Below are positions 55,906-64,000 of a DNA stretch of 64,000 nt, piece by piece. A model generated the notes under the pieces. That model ran no database searches. It was given only the letters and a program-made list of their open reading frames with translations, and was not told the origin of the DNA. Each line of letters begins with the position of its first letter. Position 1 is the first letter of the stretch. This DNA comes from Bactericera cockerelli. Lineage: Eukaryota; Arthropoda; Insecta; Hemiptera; Triozidae. A program made the translations under genes and the position numbers. Where the stretch lies: assembly GCA_024516035.1 (NCBI GenBank), contig CM044966.1:2456287-2520286 (forward strand), given 5' to 3'.

Positions 55906-57029
55906 CAGGGTGTATGAAAAAAAAGGAGCCAGTCAAAATATCTCGTCTATGGAAGCGATTTTCAAAAAACCCTGAAACATGTGTCTCATTATATGGAGGG
56001 GGAAACTTTTTCAGGGGGTTTAATTTTTCATACTCTTAACAAGGGCGGCCCCAGGGGGGTCAACTTTGGAATCTTAAATAGAACCACCCTATTTGTAATA
56101 CATTTTTGAAAAGTAGTTGACACTAAAAGTGTTTTAAGACTAGTTTGAGATTTTTAATCAAAACAGGGCCGGAGATATCGTACATTTCATTTCACAGGTT
56201 TCAGTTATTTTTTATAAGTAATTTATGGTATTTTTGTAAAAATTGTTAAACACATGTCTTTCTATCTGAAATAATTAAAATTTCATGCCTTTTTTATATC
56301 ATTCGCTTTACCAGGGAAGATTTCAAGTGGTCAACCCTTTTTTCATAATATAAAAACCATCCTTTTTCGAGTAAATTTTGTGAAAAATTAATGCAATGAT
56401 CCATGTTGATCAATTTAAAATAAAACAAGGCCAGATTTACTTCAAATGAATGTGTAAAATTCTAAAACTCGCATGCAGTACTAGTCTCCGGCCCTGTTTT
56501 CAATTGTATCTTAAATTTAGATTACACAACAACACTCAGTGCATTTATTTAGCTTATACTATACTAAAAAAGAATAGTTTTTACACCATGTAAAAAAAGA
56601 TGACCCCTTGACACCTCCCCTCTTAAAGCGAATGATATTAAAAAAGGCATGAAAATTTAATTATTTCAAATAGAAAGACATCTGTTTAACAATTTTTACA
56701 AAAATACCATAAAATACTAATAAAAAATAACTGAAAACTATGAAATGAAATGTACGATATCTCCGGCCTTGTTTTGATTAAAATTCTCAAACTAGTCTTA
56801 AAATACTTTTAATGTCAACTACTTTTCAGAAATGTATTACAAATAGGGTGGTTCTATTTAAGATTCCAAAGTTGACCCCCCTGGGGCCGCCCCTGTTAAG
56901 AGTATGAAAAATTAAACCCCCTGAAAAAGTTTCCCCCTCCATATAATGAGACACATGTTTCAGGGTTTTTTGAAAATTGCTTCCATAGACGAGATATTTT
57001 GACTGGCTCCTTTTTTTTCATACACCCTG
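55906..57029. mobile_element. Foldback element, family 3
   Basis: 1,124 bp flanked by TA, ends CAGGGTGTATGAAAAAAAAG. Arms of several hundred bp pair, for example GTCAACTTTGGAATCTTAAA with its complement near 56860. Confidence 0.9.
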
Positions 57030-57087
57030 TATATACTTTATTCTTTTTAAACTTCTAAAAATATTAAACAATAAAATATCTTTCTAG

Positions 57088-57238
57088 CGAGGTGAAGACT
57101 TCGTATTGCTGACATTCCGGCCCAACCCAGGCTGGGTGAGGTTAATGTGGGTAATAGCAGGTTTATGAGTTTTCTGCGAATGGAGGGTAACAGCCCCATC
57201 GTGATATGACTCATGCAGTTGAAAACGAATATAAATCC
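57088..57238 (+). mobile_element. SINE family G, head-truncated
   Basis: Starts GCGAGGTGAAGACTTCGTAT and includes core CCCAGGCTGGGTGAGGTTAA. Confidence 0.82.
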
Positions 57239-57272
57239 GAATTACAAACATATTAAAATATAAAACCACTAC

Positions 57273-57419
57273 AAGCAGCTACTCATTTTTCCTCACGAGG
57301 TATGAGTGGACCCCGAATTCCCAAGTACAGAGCAGAAAAAATTCTGCCCCGCCGGGGATGGAACCCAGGTCACCATGCGTACAATGCCTAGCGCGCTAAC
57401 TCACTCTGCCACGGTGACT
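57273..57419 (-). mobile_element. SINE family F, tail-truncated
   Basis: AGCAGCTACTCATTTTTCCT to CACTCTGCCACGGTGACT. Confidence 0.88.
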
Positions 57420-57700
57420 ACACAGAATGATATTAACATGATACTAAAACTATATTTTTAGTACGTATTATTATTATTATTATTACTCATTTATTATGTA
57501 AAAAAGTGGAGTAATTTTTCACATTAACACAAGTTAGATATTATGCAAAAATCAGACTATTCTTGTACATAAACTCATACTTCCCCTATATACCTACCTA
57601 TGTATCCATCTATGTACAATTGTACATAATTATCTATCTATCTGACGATAAGGGGTTGTTTGTTACCCACGCCTTAACGTTAAATTCATACCTATCGACA
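57420..57700. other. No recognised feature
   Basis: AT-rich. Confidence 0.4.
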
Positions 57701-57704
57701 TTTT

Positions 57705-57965
57705 TTTGAGATTCGACTACGTAATCCAGGAGATCCGCAGTTCGAATCCCGGATGGGACAGACTTTTCGAACAGAAAATTCTCTTCCCTCCGAACACGTG
57801 AGGCTGGCGTTTACGGCCCTACCCATGCTGGGAGGTTAATGTGTGTAGCTAGTATGATTCCCAGCGAATGGAGGGCTAAACTCCTAAGTTCTGACTATTT
57901 GTCTCCAATCAGGATGTTAAAACCAAATAGAATCAACTGGTCACAATAGATCTAAATAGAGGTCG
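57705..57965 (+). mobile_element. SINE family E, head-truncated
   Basis: B-box region AGTTCGAATCCCGGATGGGA, core and AATAGAATCAACTGGTCACA tail. Confidence 0.85.
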
Positions 57966-58029
57966 GTGTGATAATTGGGGTTTTTCTTGTAAAACTTATA
58001 CCAGTTAATGTTCTTTTTTCTTTCTTTTT

Positions 58030-58290
58030 TCTTCTTATAAATGAAACAGGAGCTACTGTAAACGTTTGTGGTCTGTTTTTTAGCTAGCCCATTCCGTAGT
58101 ATATGGCTGCCCCCTGATGGGCGAGAAGAGACACAATACTTCTTTACTTCCTTTTGAGGTGATGGGTCAACACGAGCGCACCGAAACAACTGTAAACAAA
58201 TCTAGAAGAATTGTTTTTGTTGTTGTCAATTCGAGGGATCGAATCCGGGACCTTCCACATGGCAAGCGAGTGCTTCACCACCGAGCTAAT
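58030..58290 (-). mobile_element. SINE family C
   Basis: GAAACAGGAGCTACTGTAAA to GCATGGCAAGCGAGTGC-type head complement. Confidence 0.88.
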
Positions 58291-58302
58291 AATAATAATA
58301 TG

Positions 58303-58440
58303 ATCTATGCATGAATTTTTCCTTATTACTTTGAGTTTGTGACCACATCATAATTAGACTCTGAGGGTTAGGTGGTAGAAAATGTTTTGAGCATTAACCT
58401 CGCCTGGTGGTTACCTTCCACTAAAGAGTATTATTACTAT
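58303..58440 (+). mobile_element. SINE family B, head-truncated
   Basis: CTATGCATGAATTTTTCCTT to ACTAAAGAGTATTATTACT. Confidence 0.87.
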
Positions 58441-58997
58441 CGCTTTATTTCTTATATTTATCTATTGTTTATACACATATGTATAAGGGTTATACAGATT
58501 ATTCTATGGGCTCGCAAGTAGCAAACATAGAAGTATTAAAGTGTTGATAAGGAGATGTTGATATTCTGAGTGGGACAGGAATCTTCTGAGCAGGCGACAA
58601 TTTTCGAGCAGGACATCTTTATGCATTTCATGTATGTAGGTACACTGTACGAGTCATAGATTAAAAATATTTTTTTTATTATATATTATTATCAGGCGCG
58701 GCCTGTAGGAATAAAAATTGGGTTTGCTGCCACATAAACCGGATTTTTTTTTTTTTAATTTGGGTGCTTTAACTTCAGTGGTCATTCGCACTAATATAAA
58801 CCGGATTAAAATGGGATTTATAGAGTCGCTCTTTCAATATCCAAAGAGTTTGAGTTTGTTTTCTATGCTAATTATAATATTTATGCATTAATTATTGTAG
58901 AAATGTGTGACGATTTAACCGTGTACGAGCTAGGACTTGAGAAAATCCTCTCTTTCTCTTTTTATTATTATTATATAATTCTTTATTAGATACAAAA

Positions 58998-59281
58998 CAG
59001 TAGTCACTGTGGCAGAGCGAGTTAGCGCGCTAGGCATTGCACACATGGTGACCTGGGTTCGATTCCCAGCGGGGGAGGATTTTTTCTACTCTGTACTTGG
59101 ATGTTCGGGGTCCACTCATACCTCGTGAGGAAAAATGAGTAGCTGCTCTAATGTGAAGCAGCGACAAGTGGCAGAATCTTAGGCAAAAAAATAATACAAG
59201 ATATTGTAAATTAAAGTGGTAAAGTCCTATGATTCTGCGCTACCCACTAAAATTGTGACATAATAACACAAAGAAAAAGCA
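58998..59281 (+). mobile_element. SINE family F, full length with target duplication
   Basis: Head AGTCACTGTGGCAGAGCGAG. 15-bp duplication TTATTAGATACAAAA at 58983-58997 and 59282-59296. Confidence 0.93.
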
Positions 59282-59284
59282 TTA

Positions 59285-59462
59285 TTAGATACAAAAGGAC
59301 ATTATGTACTTATAAATAATAATTTGAACAGTGAAAAAATGAAAAAAACAATATACTCGTATACAATAAAAATGAAAAAGAATAAAAAATATTTGAAAAC
59401 ATATGTCCTAACTTAAAGGGGGGGTTATTGCCTATGGCTATCTCTTCCACCCAACCCTTTTT
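59285..59462 (-). mobile_element. LINE-like 3' tail, family W
   Basis: ATATGTCCTAACTTAAAGGG and CTATCTCTTCCACCCAACCC. It continues across the SINE F insertion to about 58970. Confidence 0.6.
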
Positions 59463-59730
59463 CGTCTGGGGATGCTGCAGTTCCGCAGCTCCTTAGCACC
59501 GGCCGCGCCTGATCATTATTATTATTATTATTATCATCAATATTGAACACTCGTCTTCTTCTGGGGAGCCACACAGTGCATGTTTCCTTGAATTTGTCAT
59601 TTTTTTTTGTCGTCCACAAATGAAGTGCACTAATGAATTCGGGAAAATATTATGATTGAGAATAAGAAGAAGACCGTATCAAAAGTGGTACGAAAACTGA
59701 GACCGCTGGTGGGATCGGAAATATCTTCTC

Positions 59731-60004
59731 TTTTTTTTTTTTTTTTTTTTTTTTAATTGGGGTTTAACGTCGCTTTCAACTGCTATGGTCATATCACGAC
59801 GGGGGTTTTACCCTCCATTCGCAGGAAACTCACAAACCTGCTACTCACATTGACCTCACCCAGCCTGAGTGGGGCCGGGAAAAGCCAGCGTCACGAGAAT
59901 TAGAATTTGAATGGTCACCCATCCAAGTCTTAACCTCGCTGGATGTCGCTTAACTTCGGTGTTCTGAAGGGAACCGGTGTATTCAACATGCCATCGACGC
60001 TGGC
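59731..60004 (-). mobile_element. SINE family G (5S-derived), best full-length copy
   Basis: Complement from poly(A) (as T run) through core to CATGCCATCGACGCTGGC. ATCTTCTCTTTT at 59723 and 60005-60016 is the target duplication. Confidence 0.93.
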
Positions 60005-60101
60005 ATCTTCTCTTTTAACTTTTACACCATCACTGGCCACGCCTCAAAGGAGCGGTTGTTCCTCAATGAAAAGAGACAATTCCTCGCCAGAACGGGCTGT
60101 C

Positions 60102-60286
60102 TGTCCTGGTAGCTCAGTGGTAAAGGCGGCACTCTGTGAATCCAGGGATACCTGAGGTCGCGGGTTCGAAACCTAGCCGGGACATGACAAGTTATCCTCC
60201 CATTTGATTTTTTTACCACGTACTGGAATTGGAATAATGGGACTTAATAGTCCTAATCGGGCAGTGTAAATAAAGCGGTATTATTA
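60102..60286 (+). mobile_element. SINE family A, full length
   Basis: TGTCCTGGTAGCTCAGTGGT to AATAAAGCGGTATTATTA. Confidence 0.92.
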
Positions 60287-60292
60287 GGTATA

Positions 60293-60500
60293 CCAGCCTC
60301 CGTGGCGTAACGATTGTGACTACTGCCCGTAGTCCAGAGATCCTAAGTTCGATTCCCGGTTGGAGCAAATTTTTCACACAAATAGAATCAATGGACATGA
60401 AAGGAACCTTAGACATTGGATCTGGGCGTCCGTATAGTCCTCTCACCACCGTGATTTAGGTATCAATACCTATCTCACGGACACGGAAATATTATTATTA
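60293..60500 (+). mobile_element. SINE family E, core-less variant
   Basis: Full head CCAGCCTCCGTGGCGTAACG, then a direct jump to AATAGAATCAATGGACATGA and the TCTCACGGACACGGAAATAT tail. The shared core is missing. Confidence 0.85.
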
Positions 60501-60689
60501 TTATTGTTTCTGCTGCCAAAGGATCTACCCATTACCCATTACGAGAGTGAGAAGGCGTTCTGGAACAAGGCCAAGGCCTCAAATTTGAGAACCCCTGCCT
60601 AATATACATATAACACCACGTGCTACGAGAATGATACATAATGCTTTCTATGCCATATAAATATACTAGCTATGTAAATACGTATGAAG

Positions 60690-61050
60690 CGTGCGTTATG
60701 AGGCTCAGTGGTTAAACACTCGCTTGCCGCGCGGAAGGTCCCGGGTTCGATCCCCCTCGCCGACACAAAAATTTGTATTTTTCATTTGGTTTTAATCTTG
60801 GTACAGCTGTTTGAATTGGTTCACAACCTGAAGAAAAAAAAAAATATTCGAAATTTGGTTACAGTTGTTTGTAAGGGATACCTTCGGGTGGCTCGTGTTG
60901 ACCCAGCACTAAATGGGAAGTATTGTGTCACTTCTCGCAATCAGAAGGGAGGCATACTACGGGATGGGCAGGCTACAACACATACCACAAGCATCTACTG
61001 ATGGCTACGAAATAAAAAGGCTGTGAAACACTCATCTTTTTAAAAAATAA
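60690..61050 (+). mobile_element. SINE family C with internal insertion/duplication
   Basis: Head GTGCGTTATGAGGCTCAGTG. The TTTGTATTTTTCATTTGGTT segment is partly repeated before the body resumes at about 60848. Confidence 0.87.
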
Positions 61051-61059
61051 ATAAAATAG

Positions 61060-61170
61060 GTATACATAGCATATTATGCCCCATATACTAGCTATGTGTA
61101 TGTATATCAAGCATATTATGCCCTATATACTAGCTAATGTGTATGTATATGAAGCATATTTTTAGCCACA
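61060..61170 (+). repeat. ~50-bp tandem repeat, three units
   Basis: Units AGCATATTATGCC(C)CATATACTAGCTA. Confidence 0.82.
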
Positions 61171-61274
61171 TATGTTTGCACCATGGGTACAAATTGGCTC
61201 GGTGCCCACAATGTAAGAACCGACGTATTATCAATATCATCCTTGCTATGATATCAGAATATAATAATATAATA

Positions 61275-61557
61275 AATGTGTTTCTTTGTGTTATTATATC
61301 ACAATTTTAGTGGCTAGCGCAGATTATAGGACTTTTCCATATCTTTTAATATCCTAATGTCTTATTTTTGCCTATAATTCCGCCACTGGTCGCGCTCACA
61401 TTAAAGCAGCTACTCATTTTTCCTCATCGAGTATGAGTGGACACCCAAGTACAGAGCAGAAAAAATCCTGCCCCGCCGGGGATCGAACCCAATGGTATCA
61501 CACGTGTCGTGCAATGCCTAACGCGCGTAAACTCACTTTCTGCCACGACTGACTAGT
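61275..61557 (-). mobile_element. SINE family F
   Basis: TGTTTCTTTGTGTTATTATA complement to a slightly rearranged head. Confidence 0.88.
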
Positions 61558-61856
61558 ACATGATATCAGGATATGTTCATATTACATAATGATAAAACTC
61601 TTTAATATAATAGATAAAGAACCTTAATGTGGCATTGCAAAAAGTAGAAATTGTCACACCAAATTTAGAACCATAGACTGTAGCTGCTTCACGGAAGTTC
61701 ACAGAACTGGACAGGCACCCTGTACTTCATACATAATGTAGTAAGTTACGGCTCTGGGCTCGAAAGTTATGCAATGTTTGTATTGCAATGTCATGACTAC
61801 CGGGTGTACACCAAGTTATTTAAACGACTCTTGAACTTGCACTGGACCAGCGGGCA

Positions 61857-62272
61857 GCGACGCGGTCGATGGCATGTTGAATACTCCAGTGGCCCATTCC
61901 AGAAACAATCTCCACACTCCAAATCCCCAAATCTCCGTTTCAGCCGTCACACAACGCAATCTCATAGGTTATTGCGTTTAAAGTAAACAATCAGAGTGCG
62001 TTGTGTGACGGTTTCCGTTTCCTATTTGGGATTTGGAGTGTGGAGAGTGTTTCTGGAATGGGCGAGAGTTCTCATTCAGTCACTGAATAACCAAAGACAA
62101 GCGAAGTCTTGGATGGATGACCATTCAAATTCGAACCTTTGGGATTCTAGCTTTTACCTGCCACACTCAGGCTGGGTGAGGTTAATTGTGGGTAGCAGGT
62201 TTGTGAGTTTCTAGTGAATGGAGGATAATACCCCCGTCCTGATATGACCATGCAGTTAAAAGCGACGAAAGA
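61857..62272 (+). mobile_element. SINE family G (5S-derived) interrupted by a MITE
   Basis: 5S head starts GTCGATGGCATGTTGAATAC, is split at about 61890-62064 and resumes TCAGTCACTGAATAACCAAA to core and GACCATGCAGTTAAAAGCGA. Confidence 0.86.
61892..62063. mobile_element. MITE with CCATTCCAGAAACA ends
   Basis: 172 bp, inverted ends GCCCATTCCAGAAACAATCT. Related to 11092-11338 through GTCACACAACGCA and the end sequence. Confidence 0.83.
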
Positions 62273-62274
62273 GC

Positions 62275-62610
62275 GCTTGATTGGTTCAGTGGTTAAGCAC
62301 TTGCTTTTGGGCGAGAAGTGACACAATACTTCCCATTTAGCTGTTGGGTCAACACGAGCGCACCGGAAGGTATCCCTTACAAACAACTGTAACAAAATTT
62401 AGAAGAAAAATGGTTACAGTTGTTTGTAAGGGACACGTTCCGATGCGCTCGTGTTCACCCAGCACCGAAATGGGAAGTACTGTTTCACTTCAAGCCCATC
62501 AGAAGGGAGGCATACTACGGTATGGGGCAGGCTTCAACACAAACCACAAGCGTCTACCGTAGCTCTTTCATGGCTACAAAATAAAAAAGCCTGTGAAACA
62601 ATCATCTTTT
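62275..62610. mobile_element. SINE family C inverted-repeat copy
   Basis: Head (GATTGGTTCAGTGGTTAAGC), then tail in minus orientation (62310-62403), then tail in plus orientation (62412-62605). Confidence 0.87.
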
Positions 62611-62827
62611 AAAAAAGAACTCGTCTTTTTCAAACTTCGTTTGACCGAATCTATGTATTTGCTTTATAGTTACCCTATACCTCGTGACCACCACGAGTGG
62701 AGTGGTCATGGTCGCTGAACTTTTGAAGGTCCCTGTACTTCTCCCGTGCTCAACCCGTTCGACTGAACGTCAGTGCTATCAGGGTTGAAAGTTGTGTGTG
62801 GAAAAAACGATGGGTTAAATATTATAA

Positions 62828-63068
62828 AGCAGCCTCTCTGGCGGAACAGTTGTGAGCCAGCCTCCGTGGCGGAACAGTTGTGAACCAGCCTCCGTAGCGG
62901 AACAGTTGTGAGCCAGCCTCTCTGGCGGAACAGTTGTGAGCCAGCCTCCGTGGCGGAACAGTTGTGAGCCAGCCTCCGTGACGAAACAGTTGTGACTAAT
63001 GACCGTAGTCCAGAGATCCTCAGTTTGATTCCCGGTTAATGCAGATTTTTCGAAAAAATTCTGTTCCC
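62828..63068 (+). mobile_element. SINE family E with A-box half amplified six times
   Basis: Six 28-bp units (GCCAGCCTCCGTGGCGGAAC and AGTTGTGA) at 62828-62996, then one normal anticodon/B-box part (TGACCGTAGTCCAGAGATCC). Confidence 0.93.
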
Positions 63069-63617
63069 CCAAGCTCGTACACAATGAAAATGAAAATCAT
63101 CACATATTATTTCCTTTTCTTGTTTTCTATTATCTTTACTCTAATTGTTATTTTATTTAATATTGTATGTATACTCAAATAAATAAAGAGGTGCTTTGTT
63201 AAACTGTTGGCATAATGGGACTACCTGTCTTGCGCTGACAGTCTAAATAAAGCACTACTTATACTTATATTTCTAGAATAAAGCATTAAGAAAGCATAAT
63301 TATTATGATAGGTAAACAAACTTTAAATAGTGAAAGAGCGACTCTATAAATCATTTTAGTTCGATTTATGTGGCAGCAACCCCGAAACATTTTCCCACCG
63401 TTCGTGCCTAGTTGAGGTCCTGCCCTGATTTAGGATGGTGAATCAGGCTCCAGTATGGTTGAGGTCCTGCCCTGATAAGGTTGAGGACCGGCCCTGATGG
63501 AGGAACGTGGTGTTATGGTTTGCTGAGCATCTGGAGGAGAATGTCCTAACCTCTGGGGGAGAAGGATTAGCCTCTTACTTCAGTGGTCGCTAAAACAGGA
63601 CCTGTGGGTCTTGTTCC
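63069..63617. other. No recognised gene
   Basis: Includes a reverse relative of the 58693 element (about 63336-63400) and a degenerate GGTTGAGGTCCTGCCCTGAT repeat at 63412-63500. Confidence 0.5.
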
Positions 63618-63925
63618 ATGAGTGGCGTAATGGTCGTGACTACTGCCCGTAATTCAGAGGTCTCGAGTTCGACTCCCGGTTGGGGCAGAGTTTTTGAAGA
63701 AAATTCTATCCCTTCCAAATACGTGTGAGGCTGGCATTTCCGTTACTACCCAGGCTGGGTGAGGTTAATGTGGGTAGCTCGTACGATTCTCAGCAAATGG
63801 AGGGTAAAACCCGCGTCCTGACTATCTCAAATCAGGACGTTAAAACCGAATAGAATCAACTATGGTCACAATAATTAGGTCGCAGTGTTAATTGTAAGGG
63901 TTTCACTGAAAACCCTGCAACCAGG
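63618..63925 (+). mobile_element. SINE family E, near full length
   Basis: GAGTGGCGTAATGGTCGTGA to GTTAATTGTAAGGGTTTCAC, with core CCCAGGCTGGGTGAGGTTAA. Confidence 0.92.
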
Positions 63926-64000
63926 TCAGATAATAATAAAAATAGTGGTAGCATTACGATAAAAAATGAATTCTTGAAGAAAAACCGATCGAAAACAGTA

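Larger units (their letters stand above)
58693..59511. mobile_element. hAT-like element hosting a SINE F and a W tail
   Basis: Ends CAGGCGCGGCC and GGCCGCGCCTG with near-matching 8-bp flanks ATTATTAT / ATCATTAT. The left part (GCTGCCACATAAACCGG, ATTTATAGAGTCGCTC) has a reverse relative at about 63336-63400. Confidence 0.6.

Overview
This is nuclear DNA of an invertebrate animal, most likely an arthropod. It has spliced genes with consensus GT-AG junctions, a SoxC-type HMG-box gene whose HMG box resembles insect Sox14/SoxC proteins, very dense short retroposons, non-LTR retrotransposon remnants and many small DNA transposons. There are no operons, bacterial ribosome binding sites or CRISPR arrays. 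I cannot name the species.

Only one host protein-coding gene is well supported: a SoxC transcription factor on the + strand. One internal exon (17544-17674) carries the first part of the HMG box. A 4,062-bp intron splits the box inside a glycine codon, and a large exon (21737-23248) carries the rest of the box, the basic tail, an acidic region with three psi-K-x-E (SUMO-type) motifs and the C-terminus. The upstream exon(s) with the start codon were not found. The assembled coding sequence has three apparent single-base homopolymer errors (near 17583, 22913 and 22970); allowing for them restores one continuous reading frame.

The most unusual structure is in the SoxC intron just after the donor. 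The last ~36-70 bp of the HMG exon, together with its GTGAGT splice donor, has been tandemly copied about ten times (17675-18815) in 60-bp and 105-116-bp units, giving a row of decoy 5' splice sites. A tRNA-derived SINE sits inside this array between long direct repeats, and a perfect 14-bp hairpin closes it.

Most of the rest is mobile DNA. I labelled the SINE families by their 5' heads: A (TAGCTCAGTGG/GGTTCGAAACC), B (GTGCACTGG acceptor-like stem), C (tRNA-Gly-GCC-like), D (tRNA-Thr-like), E (GCCAGCCTCCGTGGCG head), F (GTCACCGTGGCAGAG head), G (5S rRNA-derived) and H (CCTCCGTGGCTCAG head). Families E and G share one central domain. Several copies are chimeras of two families, and some have tandemly amplified heads. 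LINE material includes a 5'-truncated CR1/Jockey-like reverse transcriptase (38571-39990), a possible LINE C-terminal fragment in the SoxC intron and several copies of a LINE-like 3' tail (family W). DNA transposons include two hAT-type elements with perfect 8-bp target duplications (5315-6153 and 52431-55530), long foldback elements flanked by TA (8083-8523, 14530-14969, 53358-54220, 55906-57029), a pogo-like MITE (20472-20628), a 956-bp element with 28-bp inverted ends (46323-47278) and an element that carries a 38-bp minisatellite.

Layout: 1-17.4 kb is repeat-saturated upstream or intronic DNA. SoxC occupies 17.5-23.2 kb. From 23.2 to 31.6 kb the DNA is AT-rich, T-rich on the + strand and comparatively poor in SINEs, and may include a long 3' UTR. 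From 31.6 to 64 kb there is a mosaic of nested transposons, minisatellites and microsatellites with no recognisable host gene.
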